From Variovorax sp. PBL-E5 (GTDB taxonomy: Bacteria; Pseudomonadota; Gammaproteobacteria; Burkholderiales; Burkholderiaceae_C), in assembly GCF_901827185.1 (NCBI RefSeq), contig NZ_LR594671.1, positions 5,388,001 through 5,452,000 of the forward strand: a stretch of DNA of 64,000 nt, given 5' to 3'. The notes beneath the pieces were generated by a model. That model was not told the origin of the DNA. It searched no databases and saw only the letters and a program-made list of their open reading frames with translations. This document shows positions 8,200 through 16,368 of this stretch, piece after piece. Position 1 is the first letter of the stretch. Each line of letters begins with the position of its first letter. Position numbers and translations under genes: made by a program.

Positions 8200-8970
8200 T
8201 CAACGGCCCGTCCACACGGGCTTCCTCTTTTGATTGAAGGAGGCCAAGCCTTCCTTTGCGTCTTCGGTCATCGCAAGCAATGCGATCTGACCCTCAGCGT
8301 AGGCAATGCCTTCCTCGAAAGACATTGACGACAAAGTGCGCATCGCATACTTGCCTCGGCGCAAGGCGGTCGGGGACTTGTCGACGAGCCGATCGACGAG
8401 CCCCTGCGTCTTGGCGTCGAGTTCGCCGGCTGCCACCACGTGATTGAGCAGGCCGGCGTGAAGCGCCTCGTTCGCCCCGAAGGGTTCGCCGGTGAGGCAC
8501 CACTCTCGCACGATGCGACGCGGCACGATCGACTGCAGCAGGCTCAAGACCTGCATCGGAAAGAGGCCGATCTTCACTTCTGGCAGGCCGAAGTTCGCGT
8601 GGTCGGCCGCGATCGCCATGTCGGTCATGCAGGCCAGGCCGATGCCGCCCGCCATGCACGCGCCGTTGATGCGCGCGATGCTCGGCAGGGTCGAGGCCTG
8701 CACTTCGCGCAGCATGTCGGCGTAGTCGATGTTGGGCTGCGAGAGGTCGAAGGCGAAGCCCGCGCCGGGCTGCAGGTCGCCGCCAGCGCAGAACGACTTC
8801 TCCCCCGCCGCAGTCAGCACCACCACGCGCATGTCGCGGTCCGCATGCGCCTCGCGCCAGCCCGCGCGGATGCCGGCGATCACCTCCTTGTTGAGCGCAT
8901 TACGCTTGTCGGGCCGGTTGATCGTGATCCACAGCGCGTGACCGCGCTTCTCAGTCAGCACAGCGCTCAT
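8200..8970 (-). CDS. Enoyl-CoA hydratase/isomerase family protein
   Basis: This 256-residue crotonase-fold protein should act on an acyl-CoA ester in the cytoplasm. The oxyanion-hole segments are clear: SFCAGGDL (residues 59–66) and NGACMAGGIGLAC (102–114). Of the two catalytic glutamates of standard hydratases only the second is present (E131 in GLPEVKIGLFP); the first position is Gly111. This suggests a variant hydratase, hydrolase or isomerase. It is the last gene of a five-gene minus-strand operon and overlaps the carboxylase alpha gene by 4 bp (ATGA). By position it could hydrate the carboxylated product, as AtuE does in terpenoid degradation or LiuC in leucine degradation. The exact substrate cannot be told. 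Confidence 0.88.
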   Translation of the reverse strand: MSAVLTEKRGHALWITINRPDKRNALNKEVIAGIRAGWREAHADRDMRVVVLTAAGEKSFCAGGDLQPGAGFAFDLSQPNIDYADMLREVQASTLPSIARINGACMAGGIGLACMTDMAIAADHANFGLPEVKIGLFPMQVLSLLQSIVPRRIVREWCLTGEPFGANEALHAGLLNHVVAAGELDAKTQGLVDRLVDKSPTALRRGKYAMRTLSSMSFEEGIAYAEGQIALLAMTEDAKEGLASFNQKRKPVWTGR

Positions 8971-10958
8971 AAGGCAAGCTCCTGCTTGACGGCGGATTCG
9001 ATCTCGGCCACCACGCGGCTGGCGGCCACTTGGTCGCCGGTTTTGACGTGCAGCGCGGCGATCCGGCCCGCGAGCGGCGCGGCGTGGATGTGTTCCATCT
9101 TCATCGCCTCCAGCGTAACGACCGGCTGCCCGACCTCGACTGTGTCGCCGACGGCCGCCAGAACGGCGACGACGCGGCCGTTCATCGAGGCGCGCAGCTT
9201 GCCGTCGCCGCCCGCGTCGCTCTGCCGAGCCGATGCCGTGCGGGTCTTGTCCTCTATGCGCATCGGCACGCCGCGATAGTGCAGCAGCAGCAGGTTGCCG
9301 TCGCGATGCAAGGCCGCGCGCTCGAACAGCCCGTCGCAGATGAAATACGCGGTGTGGCCGACGATGCCGTCGAGTTCGATCACGACGTTCGAGCCCTGAA
9401 GGTCGACCTCGAAATGATTCTGCCCGGTCAGCACGATGCCGGCGATCCGCGGCTGCCCGTCCTGTTCGAAGCGCAGCGAGACCGGCAGGCTGTGCGTCAT
9501 GCGCCGGCCCAGGGGCCGCGGCCGGTCGCCCAGCGTCTCGTAGAGCAGCACCGCGGCGATCGCAGCGGCCCGCCGCTGCAGCACGGCATCGGGTGCCAGC
9601 AACGCGTCCTGATGCTGGCCGACGAAGGCCGTGGTGGCGCCACCCGCCGCAAACACCTCGTGTCCGAGACAGCGCTGCAGGAATGCCTGGTTGGTGGTCA
9701 CGCCCAGCGCCACCGCGTCCTCGAGGCCCGCCAGCAGCTTGCGGCGCGCAACGTCGCGGTCTTCGCCATGGCTGATCATCTTGGCGATCATGGAGTCATA
9801 GAAAGGCGGGATCCGGGCGCCCGCGCGCATGGCGTGCTCGACGCGCAGCTGCGGTGGCATGTGCCAGAGCGCCATCGTGCCGCTCTGCGGGATGAAGCCC
9901 CTGGCCGCGTCTTCGGCGCACAGGCGGACCTCGATCGCGTGACCGTTGAACTTCACGTCTTCCTGCCTCATCGGGAGGGGTTCACCGCTGGCGACACGCA
10001 GCTGCAGTGCGACGAGGTCGAGGCCGGTGATCGCTTCGGTCACCGGATGTTCGACCTGGAGCCGGGTGTTCATTTCCATGAAATAGAAGCTGCCTTCGCG
10101 ATCGAGAAGGAATTCGAGCGTGCCGGCGCCTTCGTAGCGGATCGCCTTGACTGCCCGGACCGCCACCTCGCCCATGCGCGCCCGCAGTGCCTCGTCGACC
10201 GCCGGCGAGGGCGCTTCCTCGATCACTTTCTGATGTCGGCGCTGGACGGAGCAGTCGCGCTCGCCGAGATGAATCGCATGACCGTGGCGATCGGCGAACA
10301 CCTGGATCTCGATGTGCCGCGGCTCGACGATGGCGCGTTCGAGGATCACCTCTGGATTGCCGAAGGCACTTTGCGCCTCCGAACGCGCACTGCGCAGCAA
10401 TTCGGCGAACTCCTTGGCCGAGGACACGAGGCGCATCCCGCGACCGCCCCCGCCGGCCGTCGCCTTGATCATCAGCGGGAAGCCGATATGCGCCGCTTCC
10501 TTCGCGAGCCGATCCTCGCTCTGGTCTTCGCCCTGGTAGCCGGGGATGCACGGCACGCCGGCGGCCGTCATCAGCGCCTTCGCACCGGCCTTGTTCCCCA
10601 TGGAAACGATCGCTTCCGGCGAGGGGCCGATGAAGACCAGTCCCGCATCCTTGCAGGTTTGCGCGAAGTCCTCGTTCTCCGCCAGGAAACCGTAGCCCGG
10701 ATGCACCGCGTCGGCGCCGCTCAGCTTCGCCGCCTCGACGATCGCCGGAATGCGCAGGTACGACTGCGTTGGCAGTGGCTCGCCGATGCACACGGCCTGG
10801 TCGGCCTCGCGCACGTGCCGCGCGTCGGCATCGGCCGTCGAGTAGACCGCGACGGTACGGAAACCTAGCGCGCGCGCCGTGCGGATGATGCGCAGCGCGA
10901 TCTCGCCGCGATTGGCGACGAGGATCTTGCGGAACGGGGTGGCGAATGACGATGTCAT
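8967..10958 (-). CDS. Biotin-dependent acyl-CoA carboxylase, alpha subunit (biotin carboxylase + biotin carrier)
   Basis: The subunit carboxylates its own biotin with ATP and bicarbonate, then passes CO2 to the beta subunit, which adds it to an acyl-CoA. In 663 residues it has the biotin carboxylase N-terminus (KILVANRGEIALRIIR, 11–26), the ATP-grasp glycine loop (KATAGGGGRGM, 165–175), the catalytic region HLGERDCSVQRRHQK, and FMEMNTRLQVEHPVTE. A BT-like linker follows, then a C-terminal carrier domain with the biotin lysine K620 in EAMKMEH. Start ATG 10958 gives the standard N-terminus; the frame is open further upstream. The beta subunit lies 49 bp upstream. Length fits methylcrotonyl- or geranyl-CoA carboxylase alpha. 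It is the only alpha subunit here, beside three carboxyltransferase-type genes. Confidence 0.94.
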   Translation of the reverse strand: MTSSFATPFRKILVANRGEIALRIIRTARALGFRTVAVYSTADADARHVREADQAVCIGEPLPTQSYLRIPAIVEAAKLSGADAVHPGYGFLAENEDFAQTCKDAGLVFIGPSPEAIVSMGNKAGAKALMTAAGVPCIPGYQGEDQSEDRLAKEAAHIGFPLMIKATAGGGGRGMRLVSSAKEFAELLRSARSEAQSAFGNPEVILERAIVEPRHIEIQVFADRHGHAIHLGERDCSVQRRHQKVIEEAPSPAVDEALRARMGEVAVRAVKAIRYEGAGTLEFLLDREGSFYFMEMNTRLQVEHPVTEAITGLDLVALQLRVASGEPLPMRQEDVKFNGHAIEVRLCAEDAARGFIPQSGTMALWHMPPQLRVEHAMRAGARIPPFYDSMIAKMISHGEDRDVARRKLLAGLEDAVALGVTTNQAFLQRCLGHEVFAAGGATTAFVGQHQDALLAPDAVLQRRAAAIAAVLLYETLGDRPRPLGRRMTHSLPVSLRFEQDGQPRIAGIVLTGQNHFEVDLQGSNVVIELDGIVGHTAYFICDGLFERAALHRDGNLLLLHYRGVPMRIEDKTRTASARQSDAGGDGKLRASMNGRVVAVLAAVGDTVEVGQPVVTLEAMKMEHIHAAPLAGRIAALHVKTGDQVAASRVVAEIESAVKQELAL

Positions 10959-11007
10959 GGGATGAGTCCGGGTGGATGCGCTGCGAACGGCGGAGCTTTC
11001 AGGTCGA

Positions 11008-12624
11008 TCAGGGCCGTGCGACCGAGAACTGCATCTTCCGGGGCTCCCGCGCCTCGGCGTCGCGGCAGATCGACAGCACCTTGACCAGGACTTCGCGCGT
11101 GTCGCGCGGGTCGATGACCGCATCGTCGAGCATGCGGGCGCTCGTGGTGAAGACGCTCATCTGGCTGTCGAAGTGATCGATGATGCGTTTCTGCATGGCA
11201 TCGAGCCTGGCCTGGTCGACCTCCCCCTTTCGCTTCATTGCCGCCTCCGTCACGATGGCCATGGTCCGCGCCGCCTGCTCGCCGCCCATCACCGCCGTCT
11301 TGGCGTTGGGCCAGGAAAAGCAGAAGCGCGGATGAAAACCGCGGCCGCACATGCCGTAGTTGCCCGCCCCGAAGGACGCACCGCAGTAGATCGTGATCTG
11401 CGGCACCGTCGCATTGGTCACCGCCTGAATCATCTTGGAACCGTGCTTGACGATGCCCGCTTCCTCGTAGGCCTTCCCGACCATGAATCCGGTCGTGTTG
11501 TTGAGGTAGAGCAACGGCGTGTTCGACTGGCAGCAGGCCTGGATGAAGTGCGTGGCCTTGCTGGCGCCGGCCGGATCGATCGGGCCGTTGTTGGTGATCA
11601 CGCCGACCGGCATGCCTTCGATCCTGATGTGTCCGACCACCGTCGCGCTGCCGTAGTTCTCGCCGAACTCGAGGAAATCGGAGTCGTCGGCGATGCGGGC
11701 GATGACCTGCTTCATGTCGACCGGGCGCTTGTGGTCCATCGGCATGATGCCGAGCAGCTCCTCGGCGTCGTGGCGCGGCGGCTTGAAGGCGCGCACCGGT
11801 GCTTTCGGTTCGCGGTCCCATTCGATGCTGGCGAGGATCTCCCGGGCGATGCGGATGGCATCGCGGTCGTCCTCGGCCAGATAGTCGCCGAGGCCCGAGA
11901 TCGATGTGTGCATCAACGCCCCGCCCAGCTCCTCCTCGGTCGCGATCTCGCCCGTGGCAGCCTTGAGCAGCGGCGGGCCCGCGAGAAAGGCGCGCGAGCG
12001 TCCGCGCACCATCACGATGTAGTCCGAAAGCCCGGTCTGGTAGGCACCGCCGGCCGTCGACGATCCGTGCGTCACGGTCACAACCGGCAGGCCGGCCGCC
12101 GAGATGCGCGCGATGTTGCGGAACAGGTTGCCGCCGGTCACGAACTCTTCGACCTTGTAGGTCATCAGGTTGGCGCCCGCGCTCTCGACCAATTGCACGT
12201 AGGGCAGCTTGTTCTCCAGTGCCAGCTCCTGCATGCGCAGCTGCTTCGGAATGCCCATCGGCTGCAGTGCACCGGCATCGATACCGGAATCGGACGCATT
12301 GATCATCACGCGCACGCCCGACACCCAGCCGATGCCGCCGATGACGCCGCCGCCGGGCACGCTTTTTTCAAGATCGGGATCGTCCAGCCCAAGGCCGGCC
12401 AGCGAGCCGATTTCGAGGAAGGACGTACCGGGGTCGAGCAGCAGCGACAGCCGCTCGCGCGGCAGCAGCTGGCCTCTTTTCTCGAAGCGCTCGCGCGACC
12501 GGGCGGAGGCCTCGATGCTGCGCTGCGCATAGGCGCGCACGCGTTCGATCAGGGCCAGCATGCCGCTGCGGTTGGCGACGAAGGAATCGCTGTCGGGAGA
12601 AACTGTCGACTCGATGATGGCCAT
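11008..12624 (-). CDS. Acyl-CoA carboxylase beta subunit, methylcrotonyl/geranyl-CoA type
   Basis: This carboxyltransferase subunit moves CO2 from carboxybiotin to an enoyl-CoA bearing a beta-methyl group, if family resemblance holds. At 538 residues it has the length of methylcrotonyl- and geranyl-CoA carboxylase beta chains. It shows the N-terminal RGQLLPRERLSLLLDPGTSFLE, the CoA-binding segment HGSSTAGGAYQTGLSDYIVMV, and the C-terminal half with GASFGAGNYGMCGRGFHPRF and FSWPNAKTAVMGGEQAA. The neighbouring AtuA-type gene favours a geranyl-CoA-like substrate, while the family also includes MccB/LiuB. No isovaleryl-CoA dehydrogenase or HMG-CoA lyase gene accompanies it, so a stand-alone leucine pathway is unlikely. 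It begins 10 bp after the DUF2156 gene in the same operon. Confidence 0.92.
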   Translation of the reverse strand: MAIIESTVSPDSDSFVANRSGMLALIERVRAYAQRSIEASARSRERFEKRGQLLPRERLSLLLDPGTSFLEIGSLAGLGLDDPDLEKSVPGGGVIGGIGWVSGVRVMINASDSGIDAGALQPMGIPKQLRMQELALENKLPYVQLVESAGANLMTYKVEEFVTGGNLFRNIARISAAGLPVVTVTHGSSTAGGAYQTGLSDYIVMVRGRSRAFLAGPPLLKAATGEIATEEELGGALMHTSISGLGDYLAEDDRDAIRIAREILASIEWDREPKAPVRAFKPPRHDAEELLGIMPMDHKRPVDMKQVIARIADDSDFLEFGENYGSATVVGHIRIEGMPVGVITNNGPIDPAGASKATHFIQACCQSNTPLLYLNNTTGFMVGKAYEEAGIVKHGSKMIQAVTNATVPQITIYCGASFGAGNYGMCGRGFHPRFCFSWPNAKTAVMGGEQAARTMAIVTEAAMKRKGEVDQARLDAMQKRIIDHFDSQMSVFTTSARMLDDAVIDPRDTREVLVKVLSICRDAEAREPRKMQFSVARP

Positions 12625-12634
12625 GCGCGGCAGC

Positions 12635-13543
12635 TTAGGCGGTGCGCGCCTTCAGGTCTTGTGCCGAGGCGCTGTGGACGCGCAGCTTGGGCAGCAGGGC
12701 ATGCGGCGCATAGGACATCTTGGAGCGCCGGAAACCCGCGATGCCCATGTCCTGCTCGAAGTTCAGCCATTCGACCGGCCGGCCCGACTGCGCGCCGAAG
12801 CTGCGCGCGAAGTGCTGGAACATGTAGGGATAGATGCCGTCGTGGCTGTGCAGGCCCTTGGCGAAGCGGATGGCCTGCACGCCGGGCTGAAGCGCCTGCG
12901 CCAGCAGGAAGCCGATCGGCCGCCCCTCGGCCAGGAAGACCTGCCCCTGCAGGTCGAAACGGCCGGCGTGCGCGATGGCCTCGAGACAGGGCTGCTGGTC
13001 GGCCTCGCCTGCTGCCTTGGACTTCTGCGCCATCCAGCCTTGCAGCACTTCGCGCGCCGCATCGGCGGTTCGCTCGCCGAAAGCCATGCACGACGGGGAA
13101 TGCGCCGAGAGAAACTGGCGCAGCAGATTGCGCTTCTTGGCCAGGACTCGACCTTCGTAGCGAGCGAAGGCCGAGGCTGCGTAGAGATAGTCGGCATCGT
13201 CGCGGGATGCCGAGATCCTGAATGCATCGCCGGGCAGCGCAGCCGCGCTCGATGGTGATGCCGGGTACAGGCAGCCGTGTGCCTGGACCAGCGCGTGCAG
13301 CACCGCGATCGGCGCCCGCCCCGGATCGAAGAGCGGGAAGAAATGCGTCGCGCCGTCATAGGCAAGGCCCGAGACACCGGGCCATTCGCCATCGATGAAG
13401 CGGTAGCGATGCACGTCGCGAAACAGATAGAGATTCGAAAAGCTCCAGTCCGAGAGACAGTGCTCGCCCGTGCCCTCGCGCAAGGCCGCGAGCGCCGCTT
13501 CGATGCGCGGCTGCAGCTCAAGCCGGATCGGCTGCCCGGTCAA
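12635..13543 (-). CDS. DUF2156 / phosphatidylglycerol lysyltransferase-type acyltransferase domain protein
   Basis: This 302-residue protein resembles the DUF2156/LPG-synthase C-terminal fold, a tandem GNAT-like domain. Visible signatures are DWSFSNLYLFRD..YRFIDG near the N-terminus, FARYEGRVLAKKRNLLRQF in the middle and VEWLNFEQDMGIAGFRRSKMSYAPH at the end; the EQDxGxxGxRxxKxxYxP pattern is typical. No membrane segments are seen, so it is a soluble form, and its acceptor is unknown. TTG 13543 is preferred as start because it overlaps the upstream stop in TTGA. The alternative ATG 13624 would overlap that gene by 85 bp. It sits inside the carboxylase operon, so a role in modifying a pathway enzyme or substrate is possible but unproven. 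Confidence 0.78.
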   Translation of the reverse strand: MTGQPIRLELQPRIEAALAALREGTGEHCLSDWSFSNLYLFRDVHRYRFIDGEWPGVSGLAYDGATHFFPLFDPGRAPIAVLHALVQAHGCLYPASPSSAAALPGDAFRISASRDDADYLYAASAFARYEGRVLAKKRNLLRQFLSAHSPSCMAFGERTADAAREVLQGWMAQKSKAAGEADQQPCLEAIAHAGRFDLQGQVFLAEGRPIGFLLAQALQPGVQAIRFAKGLHSHDGIYPYMFQHFARSFGAQSGRPVEWLNFEQDMGIAGFRRSKMSYAPHALLPKLRVHSASAQDLKARTA

Positions 13544-14346
13544 GCCGCGAACGCCGGCTTGCGCGCGCCGGGCGGCGGCGCGTCGGCTGGCGGCCCCGCA
13601 AAACACTGCGCGATCGACAGCCATGCGTGCGCCGAGCCTGCGCTGTATTCGAGCGCAGTGTCGGCCAGGTTGCGGCGCTGGGTGACGAGCAGGCAGAAAT
13701 CCTCGGCCGGACCCCGGACGAATTCACCCGACGCCGGATCGCCCCAGGTCCATGCACCGCCGCCCGGCGCGGCGAGCGAGACGAAGGGAATGGGCCCGGG
13801 CACCGGCAGGCCGCGATTGACGAAGCTCCAGCCGAAGGTGGTGAAGCCGATGTGCGCGATGTGCCGCAGCCGGTGCGTGGCCGGCCTGCGCCGGCGCACG
13901 ACATCCCACACGTCCTGCCCGTGAGCCCAGGTCTCCATCAGCCTCGCGGTCGCGAAGGAGCGCGCGCTCATCGTCGGGCCGTACCACGGCAGCCGCGCCT
14001 TCGGGTCGAGTTCGGCGAGCAGGTCCACGAGCCTGCCGGACAACGGCTCCCAATGCGCGAGCAGCGCGGCACCATCGAGATGTCCGTACTTCTCGCGTGC
14101 GATGGCGCTGATTTCCTTGCCGGTCGCAAGCAACGAATCGAGCGTGGCCGTGTCGCGCGCGAACGCCTCGGCGTCGGTGGCGGAGAGCAGCGAAGTCTGG
14201 TCGAAGAAACACAGGTGCGCGATCTCGTCCCAGGGGGTCCAGCCGTAGAAATCGCTCTTCAGCCGCCACTGCGCCGGGCTCAGGCTGCGAACGAGATCGG
14301 CGAGTTCGCGGTATTCCGCGCGGAGATCGTCAGTGCCTTGCTTCAT
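13540..14346 (-). CDS. TIGR03084 family metal-binding protein (maleylpyruvate isomerase/DinB-like fold)
   Basis: The 268-residue protein starts MKQGTDDLRAEYRELADLVRSL. It contains WKLKSDFYGW-like wording (WRLKSDFYGWTPWDEIAHLCFFDQ), whose histidine belongs to the metal site of the DinB/maleylpyruvate isomerase fold. Further matches are TARLMETWAHGQDVWD, HIAHIGFTTFGWSFVNRGLP and a C-terminal SCP2-like part (WTWGDPASGEFVRGPAEDFCLLVTQRRN). Family members are thought to be thiol-dependent or metal-dependent enzymes; no reaction is established for this subgroup. It is the first gene of the carboxylase operon, divergent from the AtuA-type gene across 194 bp. The frame is open upstream to 14523, but ATG 14346 gives the family start. 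Confidence 0.85.
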   Translation of the reverse strand: MKQGTDDLRAEYRELADLVRSLSPAQWRLKSDFYGWTPWDEIAHLCFFDQTSLLSATDAEAFARDTATLDSLLATGKEISAIAREKYGHLDGAALLAHWEPLSGRLVDLLAELDPKARLPWYGPTMSARSFATARLMETWAHGQDVWDVVRRRRPATHRLRHIAHIGFTTFGWSFVNRGLPVPGPIPFVSLAAPGGGAWTWGDPASGEFVRGPAEDFCLLVTQRRNLADTALEYSAGSAHAWLSIAQCFAGPPADAPPPGARKPAFAA

Positions 14347-14540
14347 CGTGCTGGTTGTCTCGCTCGCCCATGGCAGCGCGCCGACGTGGCGCGCGAGTTC
14401 ATTGTGCGCGAAGAAGCGGCGAAGCGCCCGGCCGTGCCGAGCCGCGGGCAGATCCGGCCAGCGAATGACGAGTCGGCGCAAGACCGGCGGGCACGACCTC
14501 GATAGAGTGGGCAGGCCGGGCAAGGAAAAAGGACGCGCAG

Positions 14541-16343
14541 GTGAAGAAGAGCGAGACAGAACGGGTCATCCGCATCGGCGGCGCATCAGGCTTCTGGGGC
14601 GACAGCATGGTGGCGGCGCCGCAGCTCGTGCAGGGGGGCAGGATCGACTATCTCGTCTTCGACTACCTGGCCGAGACAACGATGTCGATCCTGGCTTCGG
14701 CGCGCCAGCGCAAACCCGAGATGGGGTACGCGACCGACTTCGTCGACATCGCGATGAAGTCCGTGCTGGCGGAGATCAAGCGCCGGGGCATCAAGGTCGT
14801 GAGCAATGCCGGCGGCATCAACCCGCGTGGCTGCGCCGCGGCCTTGCAGTCGCTCGCCGCCACGCAGGGCATCGCGCTCAGGATCGCCGTCGTGGAAGGC
14901 GATGACGTCGCCGAGCGAATGCCCGGACTGCGCGCCCGAGGCGTGCACGACATGTTCACCGGCGAGCCGCTGCCGGCGCAGGTGCTGAGCGCCAATGCCT
15001 ACCTCGGCGCGACCCCCATCGCCGCGGCACTCGCGGCCGGCGCCGAGGTCGTCATCACCGGGCGCTGCGTCGACTGCGCCGTCACGCTCGGCCCGCTGAT
15101 GCACGAGTTCGGCTGGCGCGCCACCGACTTCGATCTGCTCGCCTCGGGCAGCCTCGCGGGTCACATCATCGAGTGCGGCTGCCAGGCCACGGGCGGGCTG
15201 CACACCGATTGGGAAGAGGTACCCGACTGGGCCCACATGGGCTACCCCGTCATCGAATGCCATGCCGACGGGAGCTTCGTCGTCACCAAACCCGAGGGCA
15301 CGGGCGGCAAGGTGAGCGCCGCCAACGTCTGCGAACAGATGCTCTACGAGATCGGCGACCCGGGTGCCTACCTGCTGCCCGACGTGTGCTGCGATTTCAG
15401 GCATGTGACGATCGAGCAGATCGGCGAGAACCGCGTGCGGGTCGGTGCGGCCAAGGGACGGGCCTCGACGCCCTTCTACAAGGTGTCCGCGACGCAGCTC
15501 GACGGCTATCGCTGCGCCGGCAGCATGGTGCTGGTGGGGATCGATGCGGACAGAAAGGCGCGCCGCACGGCCGAAGCAATCATCGAGCGCACGAGCGACA
15601 TCCTGCGGGCACAGGGCCTACCGCCCTTCACGTCGACCTACATCGAAACGATCGGTTCCGAGTCGCTGTACGGGCCGCACTCGCGCACGCGCAACGTGCG
15701 CGAAGTCATGATGCGCGTGGTCGCCAACCATCCCATCAAGGCGGCACTCGAGATCTTCGCGCGCGAGATCTCGCCCTCGGGCACCTCGTGGGCGCCAGGC
15801 ACGACCTCGCCGGGCGGCGGGCGTCCGCCGGTGTCGCCGCTGATCAAGCCCTTCTCCTTCCTGCTCGACAAGGCCGAGTTGCCCATTGCGTTCGATCTGG
15901 ACGGAAAGCGGCAGGCCGTTCCGGTCCTCTCAGGCGATGGCGACGGGCGCGCAACGGCGCTGCCCGAAGCTCCGGCCTGGATCGATCCGGACGAGCCTTT
16001 GCGCGAGTTGCGGCTGATCGACCTGGCTTATGCGCGAAGCGGCGACAAGGGCAATCTGTCGAACATCGGGATCGTCGCGCGCCGACCCGAGTGGCTGCCA
16101 TTGCTCTGGTCGCGCCTCACGCCGGATCTCGTGCAAGGCTACTTCAGCCACCTGGTGCGCGGCAAGGTCGAGCGCTTCTACCTGCCCGGCACGCATTCGA
16201 TGAATCTGCTGCTGCATGACGCGCTGGACGGCGGAGGCCCTTCGTCGATGCGGATGGATCCGCTGGGAAAGGGCATGGCGCAGATGCTGCTCGACATCCG
16301 TCTGCAGGTGCCGGATTCCATCGCAAAGCTCGCCGGCCGTTGA
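14541..16343 (+). CDS. AtuA-type protein (DUF1446, acyclic terpene utilisation family)
   Basis: AtuA proteins are required for growth on acyclic terpenes such as citronellol in Pseudomonas, but their reaction is not settled. This 600-residue protein has the long DUF1446 N-terminal domain (RIGGASGFWGDSMVAAPQLV; DYLVFDYLAETTMSIL; VVSNAGGINPRGCA; GRCVDCAVTLGPLMHEFGW). It also has the AtuA-like C-terminal domain (LRLIDLAYARSGDKGNLSNIGIVARRPEW), giving the full two-domain form. Start GTG 14541 follows AAGGAAAAAGGA at a usable distance. It is divergent from the carboxylase operon and convergent with the next carboxyltransferase gene, 25 bp away. The other atu genes (citronellyl-CoA dehydrogenase, short-chain dehydrogenases) are not adjacent in the order known from Pseudomonas. 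Confidence 0.9.
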   Translation: MKKSETERVIRIGGASGFWGDSMVAAPQLVQGGRIDYLVFDYLAETTMSILASARQRKPEMGYATDFVDIAMKSVLAEIKRRGIKVVSNAGGINPRGCAAALQSLAATQGIALRIAVVEGDDVAERMPGLRARGVHDMFTGEPLPAQVLSANAYLGATPIAAALAAGAEVVITGRCVDCAVTLGPLMHEFGWRATDFDLLASGSLAGHIIECGCQATGGLHTDWEEVPDWAHMGYPVIECHADGSFVVTKPEGTGGKVSAANVCEQMLYEIGDPGAYLLPDVCCDFRHVTIEQIGENRVRVGAAKGRASTPFYKVSATQLDGYRCAGSMVLVGIDADRKARRTAEAIIERTSDILRAQGLPPFTSTYIETIGSESLYGPHSRTRNVREVMMRVVANHPIKAALEIFAREISPSGTSWAPGTTSPGGGRPPVSPLIKPFSFLLDKAELPIAFDLDGKRQAVPVLSGDGDGRATALPEAPAWIDPDEPLRELRLIDLAYARSGDKGNLSNIGIVARRPEWLPLLWSRLTPDLVQGYFSHLVRGKVERFYLPGTHSMNLLLHDALDGGGPSSMRMDPLGKGMAQMLLDIRLQVPDSIAKLAGR

Positions 16344-16368
16344 CCGCGGATCCCGCGCGCGCGGACCT

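Noticed and set aside
8200..12624. Leucine degradation (liu) operon
   Set aside because: No isovaleryl-CoA dehydrogenase or HMG-CoA lyase gene is adjacent, and an AtuA-type gene is. The beta subunit type alone cannot decide.
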